Shown here piece after piece: positions 26,582-37,554 of a DNA stretch of 64,000 bases. The translations under genes and the position numbers were made by a program. This DNA is from Bacillus sp. V5-8f (GTDB lineage: Bacteria; Bacillota; Bacilli; Bacillales; DSM-1321). The stretch lies in NCBI RefSeq assembly GCF_002863565.1, contig NZ_PGUW01000002.1, positions 248,001 to 312,000 on the forward strand, read 5' to 3'. The notes beneath the pieces are model-generated. The model was given only the letters and a program-made list of their open reading frames with translations. It searched no databases and had not been told where the DNA came from. Numbering within the stretch: the first letter of the stretch is position 1; each line of letters starts with the position of its first letter.

Positions 26582-28540
26582 GTGACTGCTAACTTGGACC
26601 GAACCCTCGAAACAAGGCAGGAAATAAGCCCAAGTGAATTTGATTTATATCTTTTTCATGAAGGTACATTATTTGAAAGCTATAAAACGTTTGGCGCCCA
26701 TCCTGTGACAGTAAACGGAATTGATGGTGTGAAATTTACGGTTTGGGCCCCGAATGCCAGAAAAGTGTCTGTTGTCGGCAATTTCAACAATTGGAACGGT
26801 TCACAGCACATAATGGCCCGCATCAACAGCACTGGAATATGGGTGCTTTTCATCCCCGGCCTCAAGGAGGGTGAACTATATAAGTTCGAAATCCTCACCC
26901 AGTGGAATAATATTGTGTTAAAGGCTGATCCCTATGCCTTCTTTTCAGAAGTAAGGCCTAACACAGCATCCGTTGTCCACCAGTTTGGAAAATATGAATG
27001 GCAGGACCAAAAGTGGATGTCGCTGAGGCCAAAATCAGACCCATACCATAAACCCATGCTAATCTATGAAGTCCATCTTGGTTCATGGAAGTTAAAAGAA
27101 GATGGGGAACCTTATAACTACCTGGAACTAGCAGCTGAACTGATTCCCCACGTACTGGAAAACGGCTTCACCCATATTGAAATCATGCCGGTTATGGAGC
27201 ACCCATTCGACGGGTCCTGGGGTTATCAAATCACAGGGTTCTTCTCAGTGACGAGCCGTTTTGGCAGTCCTGAAGATTTTATGTATTTCGTGGACCAGTG
27301 CCACCAAAATGGGATTGGTGTAATCCTAGACTGGGTACCGGCCCACTTCTGTAAAGATATTCACGGCCTGGGCCGATTCGATGGCGGCTCTTTATACGAG
27401 CATGCTGACCCCCGAAAAGGAGAACGTCCAATCTGGGGCACCTATAGCTTTGATTTTGAAAAGCCTGAAGTCGTAAGTTTCCTTATCTCCAATGCCCTGT
27501 TTTGGATGGACTATTATCATATTGATGGATTCCGCGTTGACGCCGTATCCTCCATGATTTTATTAAACCATGATAACCCACAGCCCGAGAGGCTCACAAA
27601 CCAATATGGCAGGGAAGAAAACGAAGGTGCCATCGCTTTTTTAAAGAAGCTTAATGAAACCATATTTATGAAATACCCTGGGGCACTAATGGTTGCCGAA
27701 GAAGCAACGGATTGGCCCCTCGTAACAGCGCCAACCGATAGGGGAGGCCTAGGGTTTAATTATAAATGGAACATGGGCTGGGTAAACGATGTTCTTAAAT
27801 ATATGAAACTGGATCCCTATGAAAGGATCCATCACCCTAATCTTTTAACCTTTTCATTTTTCTATGCCTTCTCCGAAAACTTTGTTTTGCCCTTTTCCCA
27901 TGATGATGTGGTACACGGGAAACTTTCCTTATTGAACAAGATGCCCGGTGATTATTGGCAAAAATTCGCAAACCTTAGGCTTCTTTACGGTTATTTCATG
28001 GCACATCCCGGAAAAAAGCTTCTATTCATGGGAAGTGAGCTAGGCCCATTTGCTGAGTGGAAAGATAAGGAGCAGCTGGATTGGCACTTGCTCGATTACC
28101 CATCCCATCAAAAACTCAATCATTACGTAAAATCATTAAACAAGTTTTATCAAGAAACATCCAGTTTATGGAGGCTTGACCATGAACAAGATGGCTTTGG
28201 ATGGATTGACCACAGCCACAAGGAAAATGTGTTGGTGTTTTCCAGAAAAGGAAAGCGAAAAGGGGATTACTGTATCGTTGTCTGCAATTTTTCCGGGAAT
28301 GTCTATACGGATTACCGCATTGGAATTCCATCGCCTGGAAGTTTTATAGAGGTTTTTAATAGTGATGCGGAATTGTACGGAGGCTCCGGACAATTGAATG
28401 AAGGTGCAATGTTGGCTGAAAAGCTGCCTTACCACAATCAACGGTACAGCATAGAAATCACCGTTCCTCCTTTAGCAGTCTCAATCTTTATGAAACAAAC
28501 AAAAAAACGGCGGGGGAGAGATAATCGTAATGGCAAATAA
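26582..28540 (+). CDS. glgB: 1,4-alpha-glucan branching enzyme GlgB
   Basis: 652 residues with GTG at 26582; the ribosome site GGAAGGA ends only one base earlier, so a TTG at 26594 is a possible real start. The CBM48 domain is at residues about 35-115 ([18 protein letters not shown]). The GH13 catalytic parts are [17 protein letters not shown] (nucleophile Asp), [10 protein letters not shown] (acid Glu) and [10 protein letters not shown]. It makes alpha-1,6 branches in glycogen. It overlaps glgC by 11 bases at the start of a glgBCDA operon. Confidence 0.95.
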   Translation: MTANLDRTLETRQEISPSEFDLYLFHEGTLFESYKTFGAHPVTVNGIDGVKFTVWAPNARKVSVVGNFNNWNGSQHIMARINSTGIWVLFIPGLKEGELYKFEILTQWNNIVLKADPYAFFSEVRPNTASVVHQFGKYEWQDQKWMSLRPKSDPYHKPMLIYEVHLGSWKLKEDGEPYNYLELAAELIPHVLENGFTHIEIMPVMEHPFDGSWGYQITGFFSVTSRFGSPEDFMYFVDQCHQNGIGVILDWVPAHFCKDIHGLGRFDGGSLYEHADPRKGERPIWGTYSFDFEKPEVVSFLISNALFWMDYYHIDGFRVDAVSSMILLNHDNPQPERLTNQYGREENEGAIAFLKKLNETIFMKYPGALMVAEEATDWPLVTAPTDRGGLGFNYKWNMGWVNDVLKYMKLDPYERIHHPNLLTFSFFYAFSENFVLPFSHDDVVHGKLSLLNKMPGDYWQKFANLRLLYGYFMAHPGKKLLFMGSELGPFAEWKDKEQLDWHLLDYPSHQKLNHYVKSLNKFYQETSSLWRLDHEQDGFGWIDHSHKENVLVFSRKGKRKGDYCIVVCNFSGNVYTDYRIGIPSPGSFIEVFNSDAELYGGSGQLNEGAMLAEKLPYHNQRYSIEITVPPLAVSIFMKQTKKRRGRDNRNGK

Positions 28541-29675
28541 AAAGTGGATTGCAATGTTATTGGCTGGCGGGCAAGGGTCGCGCCTCGGGGAGCTCACGCA
28601 TGAACTGGCAAAACCAGCTGTATCATTTGGGGGAAAGTACAGGATTATTGATTTCGCTTTAAGCAATTGCACACACTCCGGCATTGATACAGTCGGTGTA
28701 TTAACACAATACCAGCCGCATTTATTAAATGCCTATGTGGGAAATGGCAGGGCTTGGGACCTGGACCGCAATTGCGGAGGAGTATCAGTGCTCCCTCCTT
28801 ATCAGGGAAAAACAGGCGGGCATTGGTATGAAGGAACGGCTGACGCTGTTTTCCAAAACCTTCAATTTATTGACCAATATGACCCAGAACATGTATTAGT
28901 CATTTCAGGTGACCACATCTATAAAATGGATTATAACAAACTGCTGCAGTATCACATAAAGCAGGCAGCACACGCCACCATTGCGGTCATTCAAGTGCCT
29001 TGGCATGAGGCAAGCAGATTCGGCATCATGAACACCGATGACGAAGATAAAATCATAGAGTTCGAGGAAAAGCCAGCCAATCCTAAAAGCAATCTTGCTT
29101 CGATGGGAGTTTATCTCTTCAATTGGAAGGTCCTAAGAAGCTATTTGATTCAGGACCAACAAAATCCTGTGTCGTCCAATGATTTCGGAAAGGATATCAT
29201 ACCGAAAATGCTTTCAGGCGGGAGCAGTATGTATGCTTACAGGTTCGACGGCTATTGGAAGGATGTGGGGACCATTCAAAGCTTGTGGGAAGCACATATG
29301 GATCTGTTGGACCAAAATTCCACGCTAACTCTCAATGATCCAAATTGGCAGATATACGCTGGGAACCCAAACCATCCACCTCAATACATTGCACCTGAAG
29401 CCCAAGTGAAGCAATCCCTTGTAAACGAAGGTTGTAATGTTTACGGGAACATCCAGCATTCCGTTCTTTCATACAATGTTCAAGTAGGAGCCGGTTCGAC
29501 AATTATTGATTCAGTCATCATGCCCAACGTTACGATCGGGGAAAATGTATCCATTGAAAAAGCCATTATATCAAATAATACCGTTATTGAAGATGGTGCC
29601 GTTATACGGCCATCCGAAGATTCCAGTGATGTCATTCTTTACGGCGATAGCCAAAGAATTTCGTCTCATATATAA
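28530..29675 (+). CDS. glgC: Glucose-1-phosphate adenylyltransferase GlgC
   Basis: 381 residues. The nucleotidyltransferase motif [20 protein letters not shown] is at residues 10-29, followed by GGKYRIIDF and [10 protein letters not shown]. Left-handed beta-helix hexapeptides fill the C-terminal 100 residues. It makes ADP-glucose, the committed precursor of glycogen. It works with GlgD as a heteromer in Bacillus-type systems. The start follows GGCGGGGGAGA inside the end of glgB. Confidence 0.95.
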   Translation: MANKKWIAMLLAGGQGSRLGELTHELAKPAVSFGGKYRIIDFALSNCTHSGIDTVGVLTQYQPHLLNAYVGNGRAWDLDRNCGGVSVLPPYQGKTGGHWYEGTADAVFQNLQFIDQYDPEHVLVISGDHIYKMDYNKLLQYHIKQAAHATIAVIQVPWHEASRFGIMNTDDEDKIIEFEEKPANPKSNLASMGVYLFNWKVLRSYLIQDQQNPVSSNDFGKDIIPKMLSGGSSMYAYRFDGYWKDVGTIQSLWEAHMDLLDQNSTLTLNDPNWQIYAGNPNHPPQYIAPEAQVKQSLVNEGCNVYGNIQHSVLSYNVQVGAGSTIIDSVIMPNVTIGENVSIEKAIISNNTVIEDGAVIRPSEDSSDVILYGDSQRISSHI

Positions 29676-29714
29676 AACACTGTAAAAAACAGTAGATACA
29701 TAGGGGTGATGGTT

Positions 29715-30821
29715 ATGGGAAGCGTATTGGGAGTAATAAACCTGACTAATGAAAAACCATTTCTAAAAGAATTGACACAGCATCGTTGCATGGCGTCCGT
29801 TCCATTCGCAGGTCGATATCGCCTTATCGACTTTACATTATCGAATTTCATCAATGCTTCCATCACAAAGGTAGCCGTTTTTACAAAGGACAAATACCGG
29901 TCGGTAATGGACCATTTGGGATCTGGAAAAGAGTGGGATCTTGACAGGAGAAATGGCGGATTATTTATACTGCCTCCGATCCATCCGGATGAAAGAATGA
30001 AAGGGGATCTTGAACATTTTCATAATCACCTCGAGTTTTTTGAACGCTCGCACGCTGACACCGTGGTTATATCCCCCGGCTTGCATGTGAACAAAATTGA
30101 TTACAATGAAGTCATAGCCTATCATAACGCAGAACAAGCAGATATTACCGTGGTATATAAAAACTATTATGGAGATCCAGTAGAGAAACCGGTTTACCAT
30201 ACTTGTTCACTTGACGACACGGGAACAGTTACTGATATTCAGCTCTATACCTATCCTGTCCCGGGGGAAGCTGTATGCCTGGAAACATTCGTCATCAGTA
30301 AGGACCTATTGATTGAACTGATTACCAAATGTGTGGAAAACGGCGAATATGATTTCATTAAAGATGCAGTCAAAGCTAACCTCCATAGGCTGCGGGTGAA
30401 ATCTTACAACTTTACGGGGGAAATGCCATTTATCCATTCTGTTGATACCTTCCATTCCGGCAATATGGAATTTCTAAATCCACAAATTATCCATTCCTAT
30501 TTCTATGACTCTTGGGATTTATATACAAAAGTAAAGCATGAAGCACCAGCATACTATGGAGCTTCTTCAAAAACAAGCAACTCATTGATCGCAAATGGCT
30601 GTCAAATAGAGGGGGTTGTCGAGAATAGCATTATATCTCGCGGCGTAAAAATTCACCCTGGGGCAGTTGTGAAAAACAGTATTATCATGCAAAAAGGGGA
30701 AATCGGCCCTGGAGCTTACATCGAAAATGTCATAATGGATAAACAAGCACGGATTAAGGAAAATGCCACAATTGTGGGCGGCTTGCAGCCAGTAGTCATT
30801 AAAAAAGAAGAAATCGTCTGA
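29715..30821 (+). CDS. glgD: GlgD, ADP-glucose pyrophosphorylase partner subunit
   Basis: 368 residues from the ATG at 29715, chosen because GGGGTG lies 6 bases upstream and starts at 29706 and 29709 are too close to it. It resembles GlgC (PFAGRYRLIDFTLSNFINASI) but lacks the AGGxGxRL phosphate-binding loop, reading LGVINLTNEKPFLKELTQHR instead. The protein should therefore be regulatory or structural rather than catalytic. It sits 39 bases after glgC and 13 before glgA. Confidence 0.92.
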   Translation: MGSVLGVINLTNEKPFLKELTQHRCMASVPFAGRYRLIDFTLSNFINASITKVAVFTKDKYRSVMDHLGSGKEWDLDRRNGGLFILPPIHPDERMKGDLEHFHNHLEFFERSHADTVVISPGLHVNKIDYNEVIAYHNAEQADITVVYKNYYGDPVEKPVYHTCSLDDTGTVTDIQLYTYPVPGEAVCLETFVISKDLLIELITKCVENGEYDFIKDAVKANLHRLRVKSYNFTGEMPFIHSVDTFHSGNMEFLNPQIIHSYFYDSWDLYTKVKHEAPAYYGASSKTSNSLIANGCQIEGVVENSIISRGVKIHPGAVVKNSIIMQKGEIGPGAYIENVIMDKQARIKENATIVGGLQPVVIKKEEIV

Positions 30822-30834
30822 CGGAGGAACAAAC

Positions 30835-32283
30835 ATGAAAGTATTATTTGCCGCTTCCGAATGTGCCCCATTCATAAAAACAGGCGGCCTAGGGGATGTA
30901 ATCGGCAGTTTGCCCAAGGCACTAAAAAACCAGGGTATTGAAGTTAGTGTAATCTTGCCAAAGTACGGCGACCTGCCTCCACAATATAAAACGCAATTAT
31001 CTTTCCTCACAAGTATAGAAGTTCCTGTCGGCTGGAGAAGACAATATTGCGGAATTGAAAAACTGGAATACCAGGGAATTACATATTATTTTCTAGATAA
31101 TGAATACTACTTTAAACGCCACGGCAGCTATGGATTTTTTGATGATGGTGAACGGTTCGCCTTCTTCTCAAGAGCGGTTCTTGAAGCATTGCCACACTTA
31201 GAGGAAAAGCCGGATATCATCCACTGCCATGATTGGCAAACGGGACCTGTCAGCGTCCTATTAAGAGCACATTATAATAACCACCCCTTTTATAAAGGAA
31301 TTAAGACGGTTTTCACCATCCATAACTTGCGATATCAAGGGATCTATCCCAAAAACGTTTTAGCTGAACTATTGGATTTAAGTGAACTTTATTTCCATAT
31401 CGATGCACTTGAGTTTCATGGAAATGTAAGTTATATGAAAGCGGGCCTTGCCTTTTCCGACCACTTGACGACTGTCAGCCCGTCATATGCAGCAGAAATT
31501 CAAATGCCATATTATGGGGAACAACTTCACGGATTCTTAAGAAAACGAAGCGGCCAGCTGGATGGCATTTTAAACGGAATTGATACGGATGATTACAATC
31601 CGGCATCTGATGAAGCCATATTCGCTCCCTACGAAGATTGGGAAGGCAAGCTGAAAAACAAGCAAAAGTTACAGGAGCATTTGAATCTGCCAGAAAGGAA
31701 ACATATTCCCGTCCTATCTTTGGTTACAAGGCTTGTTGAACAAAAAGGCATTGATTTGATTCTTCATGTGATTCACGAAATCATGAACCAGGGTGTACAA
31801 TTAGTCGTTCTAGGAACTGGAGATTGTAACTATGAGCAGGCATTCAGGGACTTGGCCGCCCAATACCCTGACAATATCCGATTTGCTAATTATTTCAATG
31901 AATCGCTGGCCCGCAAAATTTATGCAGGATCAGATATTTTTCTCATGCCATCCCAATTTGAGCCTTGTGGAATCGGACAGCTGCTTGCCTTACGGTATGG
32001 CACCATTCCACTCGTAAGAGAAACCGGTGGTTTAAAGGATACAGTCACTCCTTATAATGAATTTACCGGGGACGGATTTGGTTTTAGTTTCACAAATTAT
32101 AATGCGCACGATATGTTATATACGATTGAAAAAGCTGTCTGGCTATACAGGTTCCAGCCTAAAAAGTGGCAAAAGCTTGTTTCAAGAGCGATGAATCTAG
32201 ATTATAGCTGGGATGCTTCCGCCCAAAAATATAAAACACTTTATCAAAATATCCTAGCCCAAAAGCAGCTCGTTGGAAAGTAA
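30835..32283 (+). CDS. glgA: Glycogen synthase GlgA
   Basis: 482 residues, the expected length. KTGGLGDVIGSLPKAL (residues 15-30) is the ADP-glucose site. HCHDWQTG and TIHNLRYQG follow in the N-terminal domain, and the C-terminal GT-B domain holds PSQFEPCGIGQLLALRYGT. It extends alpha-1,4 glucan with ADP-glucose. A ribosome site GACGGAGG precedes it. No glgP (phosphorylase) gene follows, unlike the B. subtilis glgBCDAP operon; the proline leader begins 65 bases later. Confidence 0.95.
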   Translation: MKVLFAASECAPFIKTGGLGDVIGSLPKALKNQGIEVSVILPKYGDLPPQYKTQLSFLTSIEVPVGWRRQYCGIEKLEYQGITYYFLDNEYYFKRHGSYGFFDDGERFAFFSRAVLEALPHLEEKPDIIHCHDWQTGPVSVLLRAHYNNHPFYKGIKTVFTIHNLRYQGIYPKNVLAELLDLSELYFHIDALEFHGNVSYMKAGLAFSDHLTTVSPSYAAEIQMPYYGEQLHGFLRKRSGQLDGILNGIDTDDYNPASDEAIFAPYEDWEGKLKNKQKLQEHLNLPERKHIPVLSLVTRLVEQKGIDLILHVIHEIMNQGVQLVVLGTGDCNYEQAFRDLAAQYPDNIRFANYFNESLARKIYAGSDIFLMPSQFEPCGIGQLLALRYGTIPLVRETGGLKDTVTPYNEFTGDGFGFSFTNYNAHDMLYTIEKAVWLYRFQPKKWQKLVSRAMNLDYSWDASAQKYKTLYQNILAQKQLVGK

Positions 32284-32348
32284 TGTCCTAATTTTCTGCA
32301 ATTTCCATGTTGACATTTTTGCGAATGCCTAGGATAATATTAAAAAAT

Positions 32349-32590
32349 AATGAACGTTAAAGGAAGAATAGTATACAGATCCTTATGTGACAGAGAGCGG
32401 GGTTTATTAGCTGGAAGGCCCCGCCACAATAAGCCCGTAGAACCTGCTTCCCGAGTCCCATGCAAACCATGGGCGCCTCAACCAGGCGTTATCAGGCAAA
32501 GTGGGATGCTGTCATGCATCCAATTAAGGTGGTACCACGGAAACCAAGCCCTTTTCGTCCTTATTGATAGGATGAAAAGGGCTTTTTTAC
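32349..32590 (+). promoter_or_regulatory. T-box leader RNA (tRNA-Pro) controlling proBA
   Basis: The T-box core AAGGTGGTACCACGG is at 32526-32540. Stem I features are AGTA (32368-32371) and the AG-bulge region ACAGAGAGCGGGG. On the 3' side of stem I, AGAACCTGC (32439-32447) places CCT (32443-32445) in the specifier position, a proline codon. The terminator arms are AAGCCCTTTTCGTCC (32546-32560) and GGATGAAAAGGGCTT (32570-32584), followed by a T-run. Uncharged tRNA-Pro should favour the antiterminator and turn on proBA, matching the genes downstream. Confidence 0.93.
32546..32588 (+). terminator. Regulated terminator of the T-box leader
   Basis: A 15-bp stem with one mismatch, loop TTATTGATA and six T. 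It is mutually exclusive with the T-box antiterminator. Confidence 0.9.
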
Positions 32591-32656
32591 ATTGGTCAGA
32601 AGGTTCGTGTTCACAAACCTTTGTAAAGGGATAGAAGGTCAATGGAGGTCAGAAAA

Positions 32657-33754
32657 ATGGAAAGAAAACGGATTGTAGTCAAGATCGGCAGCAGTTCCTT
32701 AACAAATCCAAAAGGGGAAATTGATCAGGAAAAGTTTATGGACCATATTGAGGCCATAGCGGCTCTTAAGAGTGCGGGGTATGAAGTTCTGTTAGTTTCA
32801 TCAGGGGCGGTTGCTGCCGGGTTCACCCGTTTAGGCTATCCGTCAAGGCCTGTTACGCTGAAAGGAAAACAGGCAGCTGCAGCAGTGGGCCAAAGCTTGT
32901 TGATTCAATCTTATATGGAAAAGCTGGGACAATTCGGAATTGTGCCGGCCCAGATTTTGCTGACAAGAAACGATTTTTCAAAAAAAGAACGATATAGAAA
33001 TGCCTATGCAACTATTACAGAGCTGTTAGAACGAGGGATTTTACCGATAATCAATGAAAACGACACGGTTTCTGTAGAGGAGCTGACCTTTGGGGATAAT
33101 GATATGTTATCTGCACTTGTGAGCGGAATGGTCCATGCCGGGCAGTTAATCATCTTAACCGATATTAACGGTTTATATGATTCCAATCCGAAAAAGAATC
33201 CATCTGCCAAACGAATCGACAGAATGCCAGAGGTTACGGAAGAGATGCTGAAGGGAGCAGATGGTGCCGGTTCCATGGTCGGTACAGGGGGTATGTTATC
33301 AAAATTAATGGCAGCCAAGACCGCCCTTTCACTTGGTGTACCTACCTTCATTGGACATGGCCAGGGACGCGGCAAGATCCTTGAAATCCTTGAAGGCCAT
33401 GGCGATGGCACCTATATCGGAGGGCATGAACTTGCGCAGGTAAAAGGAAGCAAGCAATGGATCGCTCTTCATTCTTCAGTAATGGGCCAAATATACATTG
33501 ATGAAGGTGCTGAGGAAGCTCTAGTTCATAAGGGGAAAAGTCTATTGCCTGCTGGGATTTATAAAGTTAGTGGAACATTTGAAAAAGGAGATGTTGTCGA
33601 GGTCATTGGCGCACATGGGCTGGCTGGAAAAGGAGAGGTTCTTTACTCTTCTGAAGCTCTCCAAAAGATGATCGGCAAGAGAAGTAAGGACCTGAAGTTT
33701 GATAAAAAAATTACTATTGAAGTCATTCACCGTGACCAGTGGGTACGGATCTAG
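32657..33754 (+). CDS. proB: Glutamate 5-kinase ProB
   Basis: 365 residues from the ATG at 32657; GGAGGT lies 7 bases upstream, although an in-frame ATG at 32642 is also possible. The amino-acid-kinase domain begins [19 protein letters not shown] and contains [18 protein letters not shown] and [13 protein letters not shown] domain occupies roughly residues 275-360. It phosphorylates glutamate, the first step in proline synthesis. The T-box upstream links it to the proline supply, so it is the anabolic and not the osmotic proline route. Confidence 0.95.
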   Translation: MERKRIVVKIGSSSLTNPKGEIDQEKFMDHIEAIAALKSAGYEVLLVSSGAVAAGFTRLGYPSRPVTLKGKQAAAAVGQSLLIQSYMEKLGQFGIVPAQILLTRNDFSKKERYRNAYATITELLERGILPIINENDTVSVEELTFGDNDMLSALVSGMVHAGQLIILTDINGLYDSNPKKNPSAKRIDRMPEVTEEMLKGADGAGSMVGTGGMLSKLMAAKTALSLGVPTFIGHGQGRGKILEILEGHGDGTYIGGHELAQVKGSKQWIALHSSVMGQIYIDEGAEEALVHKGKSLLPAGIYKVSGTFEKGDVVEVIGAHGLAGKGEVLYSSEALQKMIGKRSKDLKFDKKITIEVIHRDQWVRI

Positions 33755-33772
33755 CACAAAGGGGGAAGGGAA

Positions 33773-35020
33773 ATGAGCGAGGTTATAGAAAAAGGCAAGG
33801 CGGCAAAATTGGCAAGCTATTCAATGGCCGGAATAACAACGGAAGAAAAAAATATAGCACTGGGAAAAATTGCGGAGCAGCTTATCGATGAGCAAAGCCA
33901 CTTGATTAATGAGAATAAAAAGGATATTGAACAGGGGAAACAAGCCGGCCTTTCAGATTCCGTACTTGACAGGATTCTGTTAAATGAGGACCGCATCCAA
34001 GCAATGGCTGATGCCATCTGGCTATTGGTTGAAATGGGCGATCCAATAGGCGAAAAGCTAGAAACGATAAACAAAGAAAACGGATTGCTGATTGAAAAGA
34101 GAAGGGTTCCAATCGGCGTCATCGGGATGATTTATGAAGCAAGGCCTAATGTGACCATCGATGCTGCCACTTTATCCTTAAAAACGGGAAATGCAGTTAT
34201 TTTACGGGGCAGTTCATCGGCTAAATATTCAAATCAAGCGCTTGTACAATGCGTACATAATGCCTTAAAACAAACATCAATCCCTGTTGACGCTGTCCTG
34301 CTTATTGAGGACACAAGCAGGGAAACGGCAAAAGAACTATTCACTCTAAACCAGTATTTGGATGTCTTGATACCAAGAGGCGGTAAAAACCTAATTGATA
34401 CGGTTGTTAGGGAATCGACCGTACCTGTGCTTGAAACGGGAGCAGGCAACTGCCATATTTATATAGATGAAACAGCCAACCCTGTTATGGCAGAACAAAT
34501 TGTATTAAACGCCAAAACCCAGAGGCCTAGTGTTTGTAATGCCATCGAATCCCTACTAATTCACGAAAAATGGTTTCAAGAGCACGGCAATCAATTAATG
34601 GAAGCCCTCCATGAAAAACATGTCGAGATATTTGGAGACTCCATTGTCCGAGATGCATTTCCTTTAGCGAAACAAGCAACAGAAGATGATTGGGCAGCCG
34701 AATACTTAGCCCTTTCAATTAGCGTAAAAGCGGTGGGCACTGTAGAAGAAGCTGTTAACCATATTAATCAATATGGAACCAAGCATTCCGAAGCGATTAT
34801 CACTGAAAATGAACAAAACGCTGCTATGTTTTTGACAAATGTTGATGCGGCGGCTGTTTACCATAATGCTTCAACGCGCTTTACCGATGGCTTTGAATTT
34901 GGATATGGGGCAGAAATCGGCATCAGTACCCAGAAGCTCCATGCAAGAGGGCCAATGGGACTGAACGCACTTACATCTACGAAGTATTTTATCTACGGCC
35001 AGGGGCAAACCCGGGAATAG
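33773..35020 (+). CDS. proA: Gamma-glutamyl phosphate reductase ProA
   Basis: 415 residues. It belongs to the aldehyde dehydrogenase superfamily: [20 protein letters not shown] near residue 110, the catalytic Cys in [12 protein letters not shown] near residue 258, and the C-terminal [20 protein letters not shown]. It reduces glutamyl phosphate to the semialdehyde that cyclises toward proline. It lies 18 bases after proB in one operon. The final enzyme, a pyrroline carboxylate reductase, is not in this window. Confidence 0.95.
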   Translation: MSEVIEKGKAAKLASYSMAGITTEEKNIALGKIAEQLIDEQSHLINENKKDIEQGKQAGLSDSVLDRILLNEDRIQAMADAIWLLVEMGDPIGEKLETINKENGLLIEKRRVPIGVIGMIYEARPNVTIDAATLSLKTGNAVILRGSSSAKYSNQALVQCVHNALKQTSIPVDAVLLIEDTSRETAKELFTLNQYLDVLIPRGGKNLIDTVVRESTVPVLETGAGNCHIYIDETANPVMAEQIVLNAKTQRPSVCNAIESLLIHEKWFQEHGNQLMEALHEKHVEIFGDSIVRDAFPLAKQATEDDWAAEYLALSISVKAVGTVEEAVNHINQYGTKHSEAIITENEQNAAMFLTNVDAAAVYHNASTRFTDGFEFGYGAEIGISTQKLHARGPMGLNALTSTKYFIYGQGQTRE

Positions 35021-35046
35021 AATATTGTTGTAAGCCAGGAATTATA

Positions 35047-35093
35047 TTCCTCCAGCATCACTTTTTCATATGTGCTGGGGGAATTTATTTTTT
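35047..35093 (+). terminator. Rho-independent terminator after proBA
   Basis: TTCCTCCAGCA (35047-35057) pairs with TGCTGGGGGAA (35073-35083), with one wobble. TTTATTTTTTT follows. Confidence 0.82.
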
Positions 35094-35132
35094 TCTTATC
35101 TTGATTTCTTGTAATGGAGGGCTCCGCATTGC

Positions 35133-36002
35133 TCATGGAATAATTTTAGGTTTATAGTGGATCGTTTCCGACGAATAAAGGGTAACGGCCAGGCTGCCGT
35201 AACCGGCTTTTGAACGAATTAGAATAGGCTCATTATATATATTTTGGAATCTGAAATCAGGTCCATACCAGCTTACGGTTGCATCCCGGCCGGATGGAAC
35301 GTAAGGAACGCTTTTACTGTGGGAAAATCGCTGGATGATCCGTACTCCTGCATGGTCAACTGCATTAAACAAGGTGGAGGATACCTGGCAGATCCCTCCT
35401 CCAATTCCCTCAGCCAATTCCCCTTTCACGATAATCGGTGCTGGTAAATACCCTTTTTCAGCAGTTCTTTTTCCGACCACCTGGTTAAAGGAAAATGTTT
35501 CTCCTGGCATGACTACATAGTTGTTAATTGCTTTAGAAGCAAGCTGCAGGTTATGAGTACGGGGCTTATTATTATTGTTAAAGTAAGTCACATAATGGCC
35601 GATGCGTTTTTCCCGGATTATAGCAAGCAGTTCGCTATCCACTTTAGGATGAATGGTTTGAACAGGAACCTCCAGTTTAGAAGGAATGCCATAAACAAAA
35701 GAGTCTGCTGACTGATTGATAAAGGTTGCCCGATCCAGCCTATACCCGACTTTCTCCGGCAAAATGTTTCCATGATCATCGAGAGCTGCATTTACGGGTG
35801 CACGAAACACCAGCTGCTCCGTTTTATCAATCAGCTTATTGAACTTTGCAGTATCAATCAATTCAATTCCAGGCAAGGGCAAAAGAAACTCAGTGCGTTC
35901 CACTTCAGAAAGCAGGCTTCCGTTATAAGTGAGCGAGATATAATGATTCGAGTTGTAAGGATTGATTGCTAATAAAATGGCTAAGATGCTGAAGAATTTC
36001 AT
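35133..36002 (-). CDS. VanW-family exported protein
   Basis: 289 residues from the ATG complementary to 36000-36002, preceded by GGGAGGTGA. A short hydrophobic N-terminus (FFSILAILLAINPY) suggests export or membrane anchoring. The VanW domain occupies the second half: NNYVVMPGETFSFNQVVGKR, then EGIGGGICQVSSTLFNA, then GRDATVSWYGPDF. VanW proteins occur in cell-wall and spore contexts, but their activity is unknown. It is convergent with proA and stands alone. Confidence 0.85.
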   Translation of the reverse strand: MKFFSILAILLAINPYNSNHYISLTYNGSLLSEVERTEFLLPLPGIELIDTAKFNKLIDKTEQLVFRAPVNAALDDHGNILPEKVGYRLDRATFINQSADSFVYGIPSKLEVPVQTIHPKVDSELLAIIREKRIGHYVTYFNNNNKPRTHNLQLASKAINNYVVMPGETFSFNQVVGKRTAEKGYLPAPIIVKGELAEGIGGGICQVSSTLFNAVDHAGVRIIQRFSHSKSVPYVPSGRDATVSWYGPDFRFQNIYNEPILIRSKAGYGSLAVTLYSSETIHYKPKIIP

Positions 36003-36210
36003 TGTACGAGGTCACCTCCCTTATTTAGTATGGGGAGGAAATGAACAATTCATGTGACATAAAGAATGGATTGTTAAAAGTGGCGGTTTATTTTTACAAC
36101 GGAAGATACAGCGGGCCAAAAAATTGCAAAAACAGCCCGAAGTTACTAAGATTATTAGAAAACATACAATCTTAGTCCGATTAAAAGAAATGAGAAAGAA
36201 GGAAGCTATA

Positions 36211-37206
36211 TTGAAGCTTAGTATTTTAGATCAGTCCCCGATTCTGCAAGGCGCCACACCAGCAGATGCCTTGCAGGAATCAGTTAAGCTTGTACAAATG
36301 GCCGAGGATCTTGGGTTCACACGGTACTGGATTGCTGAACATCATGACCTGGCAGGTCTAGCATGCTCCGCACCAGAGGTGATGATTCCATACCTTGGCG
36401 CCCATACTGAAAAAATACGGATTGGCTCAGGAGCCGTCCTATTGCCGCATTATAAACCATATAAAATCGCAGAACTTTACAATATGTTAGCGACGCTATT
36501 TCCAAATCGTATTGATGTAGGAATTGGCCGGGCACCCGGCGGATCTGCGGAGGCAACCATGGCTTTGTCGGACAATTTTCTCGAAGGTGTCCGAAAAATG
36601 CCTGGGTCTGTTGAGGAGCTTCTGAAATTCTTGTATAACGATTTTCCGAAAGAGCATATGTTTTCGAAGGTCTCTGCTTCCCCGGTTCCCATTGTGCCTC
36701 CCGAACCTTGGCTTCTCGGGACAAGCGGGAAAAGTGCCGTTCTGGCTGCAGAAAACGGAATGGCTTATGCGTTTGGACAATTCATGAGTGATCATGACGG
36801 ATCAGAAATAGTTGAAAACTATAGAAATCAGTTTAAGAAGAAAGGGGCGTTAGATACCCCTTCAGTAATTCTTTCCGTAGCCGCCATTTGTGCTGAAACC
36901 ACAGAAAAAGCCGAGGAGCTGGCGTTGAGCACCCGCTTATGGGGCATTCAGTCAGAACTAGGTGGTGGATCCGGCCGAATTCCTTCCCTGGACGAAGCTA
37001 AACATTATTTCAGTGCCAATGAAGAAATAAGACGGGAGAAGGAGGCAAGTTCTAACCTTATTGTCGGCAGCCCAAGAGTTGTGAAGCAGAAGCTTACTGA
37101 GTTGCAAGAACAATACTGTGTCGACGAGCTCATGATCGTCACCATTACGCCAACGTACAAAGACCGCATGCGTTCCTATCAGTTAATAGCAGAAGAATTG
37201 CTATAA
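36211..37206 (+). CDS. Luciferase-like (LLM) flavin-dependent monooxygenase
   Basis: 331 residues if the TTG at 36211 is used; it follows AAGGAAG by 6 bases and gives the family's usual start LKLSILDQSPI. The upstream frame to 36124 is probably untranslated. TRYWIAEHHD, GSGAVLLPHYKPYKIAE and RIDVGIGRAPGG are typical of the MsnO8/bacterial luciferase-like group. It would use reduced FMN to oxidise a small substrate in the cytoplasm. It is monocistronic, with a terminator at 37225. Confidence 0.88.
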   Translation: MKLSILDQSPILQGATPADALQESVKLVQMAEDLGFTRYWIAEHHDLAGLACSAPEVMIPYLGAHTEKIRIGSGAVLLPHYKPYKIAELYNMLATLFPNRIDVGIGRAPGGSAEATMALSDNFLEGVRKMPGSVEELLKFLYNDFPKEHMFSKVSASPVPIVPPEPWLLGTSGKSAVLAAENGMAYAFGQFMSDHDGSEIVENYRNQFKKKGALDTPSVILSVAAICAETTEKAEELALSTRLWGIQSELGGGSGRIPSLDEAKHYFSANEEIRREKEASSNLIVGSPRVVKQKLTELQEQYCVDELMIVTITPTYKDRMRSYQLIAEELL

Positions 37207-37224
37207 AATTTTATAAAGTCTTCT

Positions 37225-37264
37225 AAAAAGGCAGTCTGTGTTTCATTTAACAGGCTGTCTTTTT
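37225..37264 (+). terminator. Rho-independent terminator
   Basis: AAAAAGGCAGTCTGT (37225-37239) pairs with ACAGGCTGTCTTTTT, with two wobbles. Confidence 0.82.
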
Positions 37265-37400
37265 AAGTGTGTCATATATAAAAGGAGAAATTGTCTTTAC
37301 CTCAAATTTTCTTTGATGAGTAAATAAAAGGAAGATGAACAAAATATAGAGACAACAATTATCCATTTTTTACGCATTATAACTTTAGGGGGCATTCCAA

Positions 37401-37493
37401 TTGTTTTGGAAGAAGCGGCAACAAAAGCAAAAACATGAACATACGGCTGTTCCCGAATTATCAATAGACTCCCTAAGGGGAATGCCGAAATAA
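37401..37493 (+). CDS. Possible 30-residue basic peptide
   Basis: A TTG at 37401 lies 8 bases after AGGGGG and opens a frame encoding LFWKKRQQKQKHEH, then a Pro/Leu part ending RGMPK. It is short, and no family is recognised. It could instead be leader sequence for the 62-residue gene at 37555. Confidence 0.25.
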   Translation: MFWKKRQQKQKHEHTAVPELSIDSLRGMPK

Positions 37494-37554
37494 ATGAAAT
37501 TCAAATTTCACAACATTCAGTGGCCAACCTTGTTTATATAAGAACATTGATTGT

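Noticed and set aside
32350..32634. Open frame of 94 codons between glgA and proB
   Set aside because: It overlaps the T-box leader and its terminator; it has no ribosome site, and its sequence is explained by RNA structure.
36124..36210. Longer N-terminus of the luciferase-like monooxygenase
   Set aside because: These codons lack a ribosome site and family similarity; the TTG at 36211 is well placed.
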